From NCBI GenBank assembly GCA_035926095.1, contig JAVRQT010000002.1, positions 1,178,001 through 1,242,000 of the forward strand: 64,000 bases of DNA. Direction: 5' to 3'. The translations under genes were made by a program, and so were the position numbers. The notes below the pieces were generated by a model, which worked only from the letters and a program-made list of their open reading frames with translations, was not told the DNA's origin and made no database searches. Positions 56,201-60,874 of the stretch are shown here, one piece after another. How positions within the stretch are numbered: position 1 is the stretch's first letter; each line of letters opens with the position of its first letter. The DNA is from Elasticomyces elasticus. Its lineage: Eukaryota > Ascomycota > Dothideomycetes > Mycosphaerellales > Teratosphaeriaceae.

Positions 56201-56843
56201 GCGGCAGAAGTTGAAGGCGCTGGAGAAGATCCTTGCGGAAGTCGGTCCACCTCGTGCGATAGCTCAGTGGCGAGCGACTACTCTCACGCTCCTGTCGAAA
56301 CGTCCGGACTTCGCCAGGCAGTGCGCACTGGACACAGAAGCCGTAGGACACGAGGTATTTGAGCTACTCAAAGCGCTCCTACCGCCACCATCCAATGCTG
56401 AATCTCAGCTATTGTCTTCTCTGCAGAAGGTGATCGGTGTCGCCGCAGACCTTGCAATTGAGATGCGCACACAGCGGTCTGAGTACATTATGCTGCCACC
56501 ACTGCAGCCGGAGTACGACACCAATGGCGATCTGGTGCGTAAAGTGCACTTCAACGCTTCGTTGATGAACGAGCGCTCCGGCCTATTCAGCTCCAACGAG
56601 AGCCTTGAGCAGGACCGAGCTGTGGTCAAGATCGTGCTGTTCCCACTGGTTGTCAAGAAAGGCGATGAATATGGGCAGGGCGAGGAAGAGATTGTAGTCT
56701 GTCCTGCGCAAGTGCTTGTACACAACGACGGTGGGAAGGGCAAGAAGGTTGTCCGCATGGTTAGTGGTGCGATGGAAATTGATGATCCGAGGAGAAGTCG
56801 ACAGAGCGTGGTGAGCACTGCGCCTGGGAGTACGGCGTTTTAG
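35226..56843 (+). CDS. Giant involucrin-repeat/leashin (Lah) protein, Woronin-body tether
   Basis: An uninterrupted frame of 7,205 codons matches the involucrin-repeat protein of filamentous ascomycetes, known as leashin/Lah, which tethers Woronin bodies at septa. The N-terminus (residues 1-170) is Ser/Arg-rich and disordered. A conserved block at about residues 479-580 contains FHEHKGPITRLKDGFLNLLADPEDVRRMEEYTEYIGVCKYCFDP. An Arg/Glu/Gln coiled coil spans about 1118-1321. Lysine-rich repeat arrays follow in three styles at about 1738-2120, 3597-4180 and 4810-5680. A second coiled coil is at about 6709-6890. The last 310 residues (FLTVRDEDYFDGACQKLCQHVQQW... to MVSGAMEID) look globular and conserved. 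A likely 45-nt in-frame intron, 36439-36483, has an ACTAAC branch site. Eleven Ala/Gly-rich hydrophobic stretches punctuate the protein. In Neurospora the locus yields two transcripts, lah-1 and lah-2. Here a single frame covers both parts. Confidence 0.88.
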   Translation: MWKAFSGRSESGSTSGLRRKKSGSGRASASDAGVSSTSRRDEDGRRGHKSSRSAYGEDDGKSSASTYATAPTSWIGSSGGRGLTESAVRALESQDEGWEDDDRAKSEKLSRRSEGGERRHKSGRGERERSDSREKKERRRESTSHRDGGRSERSHGKSRSGDDGGERALPSMGSFAQFPGQYSADLVGPAQTFGPVISGALPSSDAMHQFPSQIPATFERPQMGPTRADSYGHASEYYMDEGQSVLNQPGHRASTPNMLVNPDLHLMAASAVPQPAEDTGHGSAADFYSGKVSPPPPTTIGASQRPSSGRQSSSSASRPSKLGALASTAAASAAAGVLGMASSSRKNEQRTSSTSSYHQTDAGSRPQAQSSQRSPIPSSIAGGAAGSYYAPAPQQIPLSQHGTSGRQPSHTNTNIPLYAAGAAAAGAAAYGMSEHHQASAQMNSTSYYGGGGGQGPPRPPYRPGDGSYANSGGMQQHQHFHEHKGPITRLKDGFLNLLADPEDVRRMEEYTEYIGVCKYCFDPRTTPNDGPRRHHFHRRPSQDSFEELRRRKSYERMQRKASSEDVRRRVDKESRYYSSHNDKRRSGGKADMVGVGLAAAGVAAGANMLFNDRKDFDDTYSVKSGHRAGSAMRRRSRSSSNERRRRSQHGVIRADSRESYAKVRTENVTSITHSVRSGSHERRNGLMGVAAGAAIGGMAASAMAGESRRPHDSQPQGAFVRHHSRSRSRSHSPGLGEIFGFSAARPSRNGRNSPNGSHHDSVRRNRRSSGEQTGVLGGFFSPSQNERKPRQHSREHRKKQKGFFAFGNGSSSSSDDDMAFGEGTSGNSGVSLRRKPSRKAVRKHSNDHLAATVAGIGITAAALAAAQKGHKVSKRTSRPELGARRDVRVQHDSQYGHTQAEEDEWEDELPSDIDDASSTYSALAFGEGSRLSHRQSFESVSSGDGLSAWGWRWGGKDRKKKQNDSLQAVEPYPSRPVGTTSDGVAAGLAAGAFAAVAHDSTDRPFQRDDSVSSLPSQPMQYIDPRPVSEAGSRHGSMPGSFDSPVGRPGPAPLQQPQPIAPISPAFVQDAFLEDRPKPRRTASSPTRSSFGLQDAALIGVGALAAGSIIAGQGRKGKESSNVRFGLTDEQQRKEDGQRRREHQEADEERRRADRTRALKEEAERHAKEEDLRRREEEVRRRREDENRLAAEATLERQRAVQREAEQQAELDRTRRERETRDQQEIYEREQRRLADEARQQEQSRRQWEAQAAEEAAREKQVRLQREARLQDEIEAKQRELGEQAHRRRQAEEAQAARQRRDEEEAADRRRADDTQREQRQSKKDSSQDSSSAWGPLAAGAVAAATVGAVLAGSEHGRSREAKSEKAREHDAFPEKQALHHPISDDTPIPYAAKQILPDDVHSGSPIMDDDLFDKDFFMRKHSESDYARHADLARKAADKVVADRDAYYNQPAVSQADFFAPRDILSQPSAGKTRVASPYDDNDVHVYSAAEDTPRSHSTFGHGTKMASYAVPSLNVICPTPPPSTPVSARDYENQQEPDLVREHDTETATVKRPSKRDRSRSITWGEDKTHIYDPPTPESYQERDSYMYAREAPTNDAAVAGAALDEIVVEAASPGADTKRTAYKAEELPLRYDVQPEPSPSYRKPFYESVSDLGFGPVGIDSPGTEGAPPVRGFVEGETDEPTPAEEITAHMPGAFEEDDTSSKYEVIAPSQKLAPNQQIDAADSRGIEPEQEEWQPLPSKKDKKKRDKAAKKAPTLDSEPDEFPTPSYEDVQLPIYNTADTSQEVVSESTSKKDKKKRDKNLKRSTTFDSEVSEPSTPVADDVQLPDLDTSETLRDEPAQYSVSKKDKKKRDKNSKRDSSFPDEPSEVPTPLPSYDPPETPQEEPMDYPVSKKDKKKRDKSKRSSTFDDEPSEPSTPAPVDRELQPDEAPQTPQEEPDDYFLSKKDKKKREKALRRGTSENTSPSLSETERFDVEDTPSTEVTASEPDAPKLSKKEQKKRDKESGFGEYADLATTAAAVGGIAAWAASASPEPEPDWLPPTKKGKKGKKAKEPERDTQVIEPPAEDEAASAMPGTWGAETPTELPDPFQYQVKDEEPIAAQEADPVADYSTGKSKKKKKKRESGRFNEPVASSPLRSEWNYDDYMGSQPASQESDTRAAELDSTAEPASYTNGNTHQQDERSSQFETTAATNGHTAEQAAHGAVEHRREYEDDDRQYPDATAATASMPAGDETSRVDRTDRRPEYEHDDGRATDSARYHSPEDDNSHSVASEPTGDRDSRRKSSNGKARSDIGFAVGADEQDTRSVAASEPMDYYDGSRKTKSRSKHEDDDAESVASTSSRARREKDSSSGKKEKKSGLFGLFSRKSEEAVPLSRQSTHSDEAALSRTSTRNGDEEDGERKHRKKKHREGSVYADDDDDTRSVTSESRHRHRRDRDEKENIENDQRRSSRHDGDDADARSESGHRRRHRSERDDDTLSQAGSEGSHKHHHHRRRTGEDTNDSKDRSFLGERVEDLPPLPASRPESPVTAAANLEQDHGTPALAVPEAHPPAEASRGVSEAFQPDQVREIAHPDTNDWPSEPSARDGGAAFVLAGLTSLADRAAVGPDTQDSRHARHQSDQTGEPRSQMSGLEVPQDWEQLPSLPVSPSVSPIHDEKYGASDEMPANVQETPSQFAEGMQQLPALPMSRPESPVETQHSTAGKMPSNAVEIPSQVVEDMQQLPALPVSRPESPVETPLRPGPSVRPTSTTAIPIRFPFGHARSPTKDRSASFSSPLASTPVSPTSISKKPRPSSTEFRPLYLVERNRKPQEVEETLPSLPSSKPSSRASSVHSSEDWHSAAEDPPSPETAKRMMIDVDSANSYNYDEEYLGSGQTTPKASEFPTATSERTARQAPQFYTWEDFEQDERLHNDGVGPSGRIATQHADHGQFDRPRSEVDGLPLLPDSRPGSPYESHAKPEPKLGRSAKAVAAAAMFGGAALIGHNALKSRGQSDAADERGDGREQPEGRYPLPAPQVKDGKSESITENSPEEQSTASRKRSKKGKKKSATQSFLAASEDTLAQTETTSPRDLEQAVNDERRHTEGDLEPVAAHDRAIVDDAFRDQEATQLATTPIVPLRHVETDSFFDIERSAEEGVPNQPTESTEHTEIYNAPIIQGTRQAETEQPDAQDQPTSTELVSTNDFFAAEGRAEDGVVDEDLAIAAEVQHAEEDRSLERDSATHRDALTDDDAVTAAKLQEPPPESDPAPVIKPAAAIVPQSLKEVNVTRAEDAQSTEDVPSSTPEQSFSSRLFGVFRNPFAAAKDAPSSRAPSQTLKEPLSAQKTDNTYVDTSAGGHVAVTDVVPEQSSETVTQPTQPPAEKDLAVQATDDSAGELRQHPATQPEEVAPETIDPTSMRKKLKKDKKKKRQAWSDDAEIDDEPKASSPRSDVPDPVEPTLPSVGDPESRAASPEEIALPDNGDEDLTVAFPEDIALPDNGDEDLVASGVSFPGLKGMTQFEDDPSVSAMPGLSGKAIVLEGAELPWQFIGEGAPEPENSIADIASDFASPATAVKSDKDVARQPDSQTEETSKAAYMDTQREEPDPTVEQLDESTWQPLSKKNKKAKKGKKSGVYDSAPIVPLEEEVASTESAQPPATNEHVNMLETPDEQSEMLWEPPLKKRGKKGKKSAMSDPEVSTPVEEEAISADETPLPASLEAVQVPTISAEVPETFWELTPKKKGKKDKRVAESALLEPEPAVSLEEEAIITEPSQPSVSREDFISTEAPVDESEISWEPMPKKKGKKGKKGNLQDDEAITPREEVATALEPIQIPALLEQNHAADALTDEAFWEPMSKKKSKKDKKGSKSALLGPEPVTSFEAEAIANEPQELSVSREDKSTPENPADEPDTSWEPMSKKKGKKDKKDNKPTSLDAASAIPREEEAAFAVEPAQDSASHAEVDVSETPFEDAESLWEPKSKKKSKKSKNSILQDLPPTAPPEEHVSEPAELPVPLVEASVHETPIEEPEPVWEPPSKKKGKKGKKATQPFDSTPTPEPPSASEGDFKEAEMLVVDDGAHAVPPLGLRQPDDEVDVVEEINTESAFMKKKSKKSKKGHQVLSWDDEASKETSEDLRKTDDRDLDVSEAVDDADNATTEPFSDVGAGLSNPEPALAEDVSRDVDLETVPEAWEPTPKKSKKGKKANRVNFFDAEDTSEMPVVSDKLDDADIDRSTVEKVDPMQTDVEPALPVEDTEAAASIALEYPSSTPEANQHEIGDALTSQGLTSQHDENTHEDRVDEDLPASAPTNDEHSGEASHGLSGPSLLDVSNEISIVGADAFETREADIHTDVAPEQDNSQTASHAAFEQSVVDDEAERIPQSSFVPSEDITATDLPDEAEPDWSNELGGRKKKKKDKKGMRGAVDVEREPLDTTFIPESHEMSTDPAAEANGVDNDGTGDIEADWKGSKNSKKQKKKGKKAGQGINESFDAPIHYSDTPSSERDAAAVASETTNALAESPPPASAAQEGAVGLESQLDGHDAPSTRHIEGDVSSPMPDPDEDDSTLARTASPPTESAAEVSSDLLPLSPASNSIFSTPMDDFASGVYQDAPSGDTHPTTPMQSEALTPTAEEFTSAIEEAQPSAPWSNEVEHMVSEELPPLPPSPVVTAMDETIHEPARDDDMLSRTASPDIKPEPIEVAPVVEEQHWPSSVDVHDPVHNTSQHSEEAITLPTVYEAGEPSAVLLAGVDDAAGDESMPHESYSKPGKKGKKKGKKAALFAADDWTEDPATEDSSPAGDNSSASRADVGLAAGAAAALATAALLVPHEQTPESPLPSTKRSKKDKRKSKASSWAALDDDNDVPTASTPDSVVVDNEPTSISADRQRQEGTGVERNISHTQWLASPGGEALDRVQDAQPEDEMEHIAEQETPNFTTKPSKKDKRRAKAEASQAWEDESTRDTNMADDTKVNSLPEAASYNAQPMHGAFGDLTTTSEEPRELSGGSGHTPNSNVGQEQSPVTETDWYTPVTLGSTMPMHDMRDEPPQTAFAQPDSDHHPPTIPEDGAELAQHVDEQRDSLSSAVDREMTMLQIEEPSVDEGEAWPATFSTKRSKKDKRKAKATAAEPIDIPQEDSYENFHQNQPENASDDLRPVTEEHGEVLESAVEVPFPQAVPVDDTAPPVQEERPTAIFTKRSKKDKRKNRALDHDGPEDTADDLTVNTTFPDERERLPDLSMTDPTRETGSTDSPLPAMQEEWPADVSTKRSKKDKRKNKLSEMDTTQTESAPVLPIDRSLEQSENVDDANTPTTAADQEPLHATIDELTSRNDQPTEIGGSETQAPAGDTPMPWPAAYTTKRSKKDKRKGKSSGTATPAIAEQPLPVTSAYDDAITSRDVPASNDMRGFSPATEDLTANSWPAPAAYTDETEGQHPVEPSAETEVNWPAPVTTKRSKKDKRKGKNSGFASPAPAEEPILAATADDEFALARDDHDDVPMQSSDHEAMVVDASPSLADALAEEVTQPQPEHLAEEQDVEWPASISTKRSKKDKRKGKTSNTLSPSMSREAIPAHTEPIAEIEPAIEPIRPSIQPDVHLVDSEAVEASLSPVTEQPAVLVEEDWPTSLKRSKKDKKKTKKSDQFVTPVEPTEPAMEHVDDEDGLRSAPDQPDEISRTLAAEESTSHATPELDDSQPSPVTGEERPTFSSKRSKKDKRKAQSAFLSRTTDDAEKEATDVQPESGPARFVNVEDEAMERYSPQYDAPIENDDSPAPSMDRPTYESYSPEVSDRPDHQDAVAPVAVPHVAQEHASSETLHGRPQSPQQHFFADGHPAVFERQIAEESPVSRNVDPDVQSERVPDIDFAATLAAGLADSGFDPDLVVNDATFHRRASPPATQPEADPEEVFTTTSKRKKKGKQAKRLEAQDWTPEPWSEQATEEGFTENNESRMPDQPQEGFDSDVVHSLQQSGFDPMLLQQAMSSNGATSNDITEDDTGISFSTSRRAKKGKKGKAAARGETLTLDTGVGPNEDASATHEAPSLENERQLGTHHDLLQQDSLDSPTVQPVFDNDIAPNHEAPLQHPVEHATEPQMGDPAVPASAADEIVIDPAHTFNVAGDRELDLDEMDKAYSAFKKKDRRKKKKQKATEDVVERAPTPPFTTPLQESMPGPDNAPTLEVVPDHAAIGSRDRPASQDFDVPQTERGFATLSSPDDTSSKVHNLFPGLARVKRRAPSVTSPTGQPHGTSMGGRPGLLHISEASPTLPEPPGQQPSPTGEGASSQDDRTSDTRYDERVTERAIAAPWSFAALDSPRALPESPVLPTKQHEIARDSGYQEMSTPPLNRQSVESAGSASHGIHTSVSRESLRSRRSTEPLHIATDAGPDWDLSVPKQRPSDETPISAAEHSRTPSREIAATPLESTTKNRASYLFQSPPANLRARPDTLYSPSQERRSESDYFMQTYAEPQATPTRSASSSGPHGHPPVSLPSNGPLSPRTLDIIPEEHGATKRSKDDADLGGPATVKAIRRTETPQAIRTSKEQALSPFRPTVTIPATDMRSRSNPLSTDDLINRLSWPAFDDDNSTVNINRSLKRGTPRPTLSEARSPSVVSNVSNASVGQRLMSPNDLRSFSRSSNRSSTPTLRRIDRSLSGDLRAASRRGDTGSSVGARSSPKTIPFEAPPTPPSNDEDVIIAGAAGAAVMADVFVSDPGRLHARAADSLMQQGYGDARGSQVSPTRPPSVRKRQSMHITDLESKLDQLVAENEALQDAKHNVERNHEATSYQQDVNSQAMREALQARDLQLHEKEVEIGRIQAMLQPLREEIDRLNELNGGLTEANRNLVDDTNGRYATLQAEHAQAHEQWQSTSRELDLSRQEHGQLTSTMRDAIAAQIASALADKNAEIRRLREELEIASDQIRSLQVQIQSSKSNEFLTVRDEDYFDGACQKLCQHVQQWVLRFSKLSDNRICRLSTDLRDDKIENRLDNAILDGSDVDKLLGDRIKRRDVFMSVVMTMVWEFVFTRYLFGMDREQRQKLKALEKILAEVGPPRAIAQWRATTLTLLSKRPDFARQCALDTEAVGHEVFELLKALLPPPSNAESQLLSSLQKVIGVAADLAIEMRTQRSEYIMLPPLQPEYDTNGDLVRKVHFNASLMNERSGLFSSNESLEQDRAVVKIVLFPLVVKKGDEYGQGEEEIVVCPAQVLVHNDGGKGKKVVRMVSGAMEIDDPRRSRQSVVSTAPGSTAF
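40440..41610 (+). repeat. Lysine-rich repeat array 1 (SKKDKKKRDK type)
   Basis: Within the giant gene, six copies of a core SKKDKKKRDK or close variant occur near 40447, 40603, 40763, 40903, 41057 and 41205. Spacing is about 140-160 nt (roughly 50 residues). Two looser copies follow (KKGKKGKKAK and KSKKKKKKRES). Linkers are acidic and Pro/Ser-rich (for example DEPSEPSTPAP). Confidence 0.85.
46010..47770 (+). repeat. Lysine-rich repeat array 2 (WEPxxKKKGKKxKK type)
   Basis: About ten units in the giant gene have an invariant Trp-Glu/Gln-Pro followed by a lysine cluster, such as WEPMPKKKGKKGKKG, WEPMSKKKSKKDKKG and WEPPSKKKGKKGKKA. The period is about 180 nt (60 residues). The tryptophan distinguishes these units from the arrays on either side. 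Confidence 0.85.
49650..52290 (+). repeat. Lysine-rich repeat array 3 (TKRSKKDKRK type)
   Basis: Ten units carry a core STKRSKKDKRK, for example near 49658, 50465, 50715, 50925, 51200, 51480, 51755 and 52240. Spacing is roughly 210-510 nt. Each is usually preceded by a short WP or WPA segment and followed by a Gly/Ser-rich turn (GKSSG, GKNSG). Linkers are acidic. Confidence 0.85.
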
Positions 56844-57216
56844 GGAATGGGGATCTCATGTGGTTACGAGCGTGACGATAGCATGAATATACTGTATAGT
56901 GGTACGCTTGCATGAGTCTGTCTGACAGCCATACCCTGTCTCGCTTGGGCCTTTCAATAATTGCCAAGGCTGTGGTGACGCAACGCTCTCTTTCGACAAG
57001 GATCTCTCTTGCAGGAGCTCTCCTTCCAAGCCACCATGGCGGCCTCATCAAGCTGTAGGCACATGATGTAGTAATATACAGGTCAGTCCGCTTCTCATCG
57101 TTCTCTGTTCCTTCCATATTCATATTTCTCGCATCACCATTACAAACCATCTCATCGCGAGCCCAAGACTCCCATCCAGACTTCACTCAAACCTGCACAC
57201 CAACCACAGACACGCG
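56844..57216. other. Intergenic region
   Basis: About 370 bases lie between the giant gene and the small basic protein gene. It should hold a 3' UTR and a promoter. Nothing else is seen. Confidence 0.5.
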
Positions 57217-57495
57217 ATGTGCCTCGTCACCAAACCTAAGGAGCGACGCACGACTGTCGTTCGCGAAGACCCATACTACGCCGCACCGCGCCCGGTCTCA
57301 AACTACCACGGCGGACCTGCACGCGCCAGAAGCTCCTCGACGTATGTACGCAAGACTGTGTCTACCGTGCCTGCGGAGAGGGTGAGCTATGAGAGGAACT
57401 ACAGGACGAGCCAGCCACGGCTAAGCTCGAGTGCGCCGAGACGGAGCAACGGAGGGGATTACTATGAGAGGACGAGCAGGACGTATGTGAGGTGA
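57217..57495 (+). CDS. Small basic hypothetical protein
   Basis: This single-exon gene encodes 92 residues starting MCLVTKPKERRTTVVREDPYY. It is rich in Arg, Ser and Tyr, with repeated Y-x-R and R-x-S-x patterns (YYAAPRP, SYERNYRTS, YYERTSRTYVR), and is predicted to be disordered. The extreme N-terminal MCLV could be a palmitoylation site, which is inference. Small Tyr/Arg-rich proteins with this kind of start are common in Pezizomycotina, and their role is unknown. The ATG is preceded by a CA-rich leader typical of expressed fungal genes. Confidence 0.6.
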   Translation: MCLVTKPKERRTTVVREDPYYAAPRPVSNYHGGPARARSSSTYVRKTVSTVPAERVSYERNYRTSQPRLSSSAPRRSNGGDYYERTSRTYVR

Positions 57496-58043
57496 GGGAG
57501 GTTGGTCAAGACTTGAGGCTCGATCATGAATCGACTACGCAAGGCGCTATGCATCCACGGCTTATCTTATGTTGTTGCGAGGTTTCTGGGACGATGACTG
57601 CTTCTGCAAGACAAGACTTGGGCAACCAAATGTTTATTCGGGTTCATGATTTGTACGGCTGATGAGACAACGGGTTGTAATTGCACATGCATTGGAGCTG
57701 TCGACTTTGGGACTTGGTGCGTTGTTTGGCTCAAGTAGCAACTTGATTTACACGCTGTACACATCCTCCGCGGCCGTTGCAGTCCATTCTGCGTTACAGC
57801 CGTCGTCATCGCTCTGAGGAATGTTGAGTTCATGCTCCGCATGTGACACATGACGTACGATCCGAAGCAACCGCGATCAGCAGAGTGAAGAGCTTAACAG
57901 CATCCAGACCCGAGTAGTCCTCTATAATAATCGACTGCACCTCTCACGGCTGGCTCAAAGAATTGCAAAATTTCACGTTGCGACCTCACCATAACCACAA
58001 CCAACCGTACCCCTCCAACATCACCCCGCACCCACCCGTAAAC
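57496..58043. other. Intergenic region, promoter of the eisosome gene
   Basis: About 550 bases with a CA-rich leader next to the eisosome gene start. No supported gene or repeat. Confidence 0.5.
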
Positions 58044-59117
58044 ATGTAAGTAAACACTATCGCATCAGATTTGCATGCGCAACTAACGATGGCCTCGCAG
58101 GAACGTTGGACGCTCTCTCTCGATCCGCTCCAAGAAGGGCAGCGACAGCAACTCCTCGGCAGGAGGCTCGTCGCACAAGCACCGTTTCGCCCTGTCCTCC
58201 ATGCGCGGCATCCAGCAGCCCGAACTGTCCAAGAAGCTGTACAAGCTGATCAAGACTGAGAACCACCAAGTATCTGCATACGAAGCGGCTAGTCGTGAGT
58301 CGCAAAGCGTGGCCTCGCAGCTGAGCGAATGGGGTGAGACACAGGACGATGCGGTGTCGGATATTAGTGACAAGCTGGGTGTGCTGCTTGCGGAGATTGC
58401 GGAGCAGGAAGATCTGTTCGCACAGCACTTGGAGGATAGCCGGGGTGTGTTGAAGCAGATTCGTAACACGGAGAGCTCGGTGCAGCCGACGAGGAATCAA
58501 AAGACGAAGGTATGTTTTGCGGATTTTCGAGCGTCGCGTTCTCGCTAACGGGCATACAGATCCAAGACGAGATCCAGAAGTTGAAGTATAAGGAGCCGAC
58601 ATCAACAAAGCTCGTCACACTCGAGCAGGAGCTTGTCCGCGCCGAAGCACAATCATTGGTCGCCGAAGCACAACTCACCAATGTCACACGCCAGAAGTTC
58701 AAGGAGGCCTACGATCTGCACACTGCAGCTATCATCGAGCGAGCTGAGAAGCAGATCATGCTCGCCCAGCAAGCTCGCCGCCTAGTCAACCTTCTGGACG
58801 ATACGCCTACCGTTCCCGGCGAGGAGCGATCTCCGTTCGAGAACTCCGAGGCGGCGCGAGAAGTTCTCAACGATGCTGAAGCAGGACTGAGGAATTACTC
58901 GCCTTCAATAGAACCTATTCATAGCTCCGCGGGACGTATGGGTGCAAACGCCATGCCTCACAACATCGAGCAGGAGGCCTCGCAACAGCATGTCCTTCAG
59001 CAGGCAGAGGAGCGTGTACACGGCGGCAACATCGTACAGTCGCCACAGCAAGAAACGGTGACCCATGTCTCGCAGCCGCCATACCCCATGAGCGAGACCA
59101 GCGCCACGACTGCCTAA
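58044..59117 (+). CDS. PIL1: Eisosome core protein Pil1/Lsp1
   Basis: Pil1-type BAR-domain proteins polymerise under the plasma membrane into eisosomes, the furrow-like membrane domains. Three exons encode 322 residues. The start codon itself is split: AT at 58044-58045, then an intron 58046-58100 (branch site CTAAC), then G at 58101, giving MNVGRSLSIRSKKG. The second intron is 58510-58559. Family patterns are RFALSSMRGIQQPELSKKLYKLIKTEN, ASRESQSVASQLSEWGE, DLFAQHLEDSRGVLKQIRNTESSVQP, KYKEPTSTKLVTLEQELVRAEAQ and FKEAYDLHTAAIIERAEKQ. These make the helical BAR core. The C-terminal 80 residues are Gln/Glu/Ser-rich and disordered. The Ser-rich, basic N-terminus is where Pkh-type kinases phosphorylate yeast Pil1. 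Confidence 0.94.
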
Positions 59118-59555
59118 TGGGGACCACCGCGAGGATGACGATTATGGGGTGATGAGACTTTAGCTTGGTGTTGGTTGGAAGTCTTGGTAGGAAGGTAGTT
59201 TGGTAGCATGGCGATAATGTGAAACGTGCTCAAGCATTGGAACGCTCTGCGTCGAAGAAACACCAGTGGATGTCGTCTTGCAATCTTTTGAGCCAATACT
59301 GTTCCATGTGCCTGTGCCCAAGTGGTGACAATACTAGACCATCGAACCGAATGAACAGTGAACGCGCAATGTTGTTCGAGTCGCATATTCCATTGCCTTG
59401 AACTACGTTATATGCATGACAGCACTGCGAAACGCCCAGGAAGCAGCCCCTCAATCCCACTGACGGCTGCCTCGAGCACACGCAAGCCGCCCGCTCGTCC
59501 TCGGCACCGTGAAATGCAAGCATGACCATTGAAACACACATCAGAGTTGCGTGCT
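59118..59555. other. Convergent intergenic region
   Basis: About 440 bases lie between the convergent 3' ends of the eisosome gene and eL19. No supported feature is seen. Confidence 0.5.
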
Positions 59556-60516
59556 TCACGGCTCTGCCGCAACGGTCTCCTCCTCGCCGGTGAGCGCATT
59601 CCGCTTCGTCTGGATGCGCTCCTGTCTCCGCTCGCGCGCTGCCTTGGTCTTGGCACGCTTGGCGTCCATGTCCTGCCTGATCTGTTGCTCACGGGCCTTC
59701 TCGGCCTTGGCCTTGTGGATCTGAGATGACAGTCAGTAAAAGGACAGGTTATTGAATCGCCATGATTGTGGCGATGCCGCTGATGATTAATGACATCATA
59801 GAGACGGTTAAAAGGTCCGACTTACGTGCTCAACAAGGGCGCGCTTGTGCTTGAAGGTGTTACCCTTGCTCAGATGGTACAGCTCGTGGTAGAGGTGCTT
59901 GTCGATCTTGCCAGCGGCGCGGTACTTGACGAGTAGGCGGCGGAGGACACGCAGGCGGCGCATCCACATGACGGCACTATCGAACCACGATATCAGCATT
60001 GGCCATCTCCAAAACTTCCTGTTCCTTCGATTCCTGCCACTGAACACTGCGCCGAATATATGGTGATGACTTACGTCGGCATCCTAGCATCCGCCGTACC
60101 CTTCCTCTTACCGAAACCCCTGTGCCTGCCAGCCCGCCTCGCTGCGGTCAACTCCCTAGCACGGCTCCTCGAGTGCATGGTGACCGGCTTGCGAATGATG
60201 AGGCCATCAGCGATGAGCTTGCGGATGGTCTGGCGGGAGTTGGCATTGCTGATCTCGTTGGTCTCGTTCGGGTCCAGCCAGATCTTGCGCTTGCCACTGC
60301 CGGCCACGGAGGCCGCCAGGCGCTTCTGGGTGCGGAGATTGACCCTGAGAAGACATCGATATTAGTACTGTTGGTGGTTTGGCAGCGATTAAGGGTGTGA
60401 TGAAGGCTTTTGCCGCCGCGCTTCGTTGGAGGGCGCGTGTCCAGCCTAACGGCCTCCGGAGACCGTGGAAAGCGTGCAAGGGTGCTCAAGATGATGAGGG
60501 ATGGCGGTACTCACAT
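59556..60516 (-). CDS. RPL19: 60S ribosomal protein eL19
   Basis: This is a component of the large ribosomal subunit. Four exons encode 195 residues: an exon of just AT at 60515-60516, then 60075-60344, 59826-59976 and 59556-59720. As in the neighbouring eisosome gene, the ATG is split by the first intron (60345-60514, 170 nt). A long first intron right at the start is common in fungal ribosomal protein genes. Signatures are VNLRTQKRLAASVAGSGKRKIWLDPNE, SRQTIRKLIADGLIIRKP, HSRSRARELTAARRAGRHRGFGKRKGTADARMP and MWMRRLRVLRRLLVKYR. GKIDKHLYHELYHLSKGN and the basic helical tail follow. All junctions recover the highly conserved sequence. Confidence 0.96.
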
Positions 60517-60874
60517 CTTGACTGCTTGTTAGTAGTGGTTGACGATGGTGTCGTGCCTTCGAGCGTCGACGATGTAGGTGAAGTGGTTTCGCTGGTGTGA
60601 GGGGCTTTTTAGCGCGACTTGGCATGGGTGACTCAGCGTTGTCGAAAGCGTGAGCCATCTTCACTCATTATTGTTCGTACTCTCTGCGCAGATGCCTGTA
60701 ATAATTTAATAATTCAGGAGAACTGCAGCTGCACTGACTAGAGATGCTGTTGTCGGCTGGGAGTAGGCATGTTCTAAGCTTGCGCCTACGGGAGAGATAT
60801 TTGAGAAGAATGAATTCGATGTCTGGACAACGCTATGCTATGCTATGCTTTTACTCTACCATATGTACATTTCC
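60517..60874. other. Intergenic region, eL19 promoter and Gcn1 3' side
   Basis: About 360 bases hold the eL19 promoter and the 3' flank of Gcn1. No gene seen. Confidence 0.5.
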
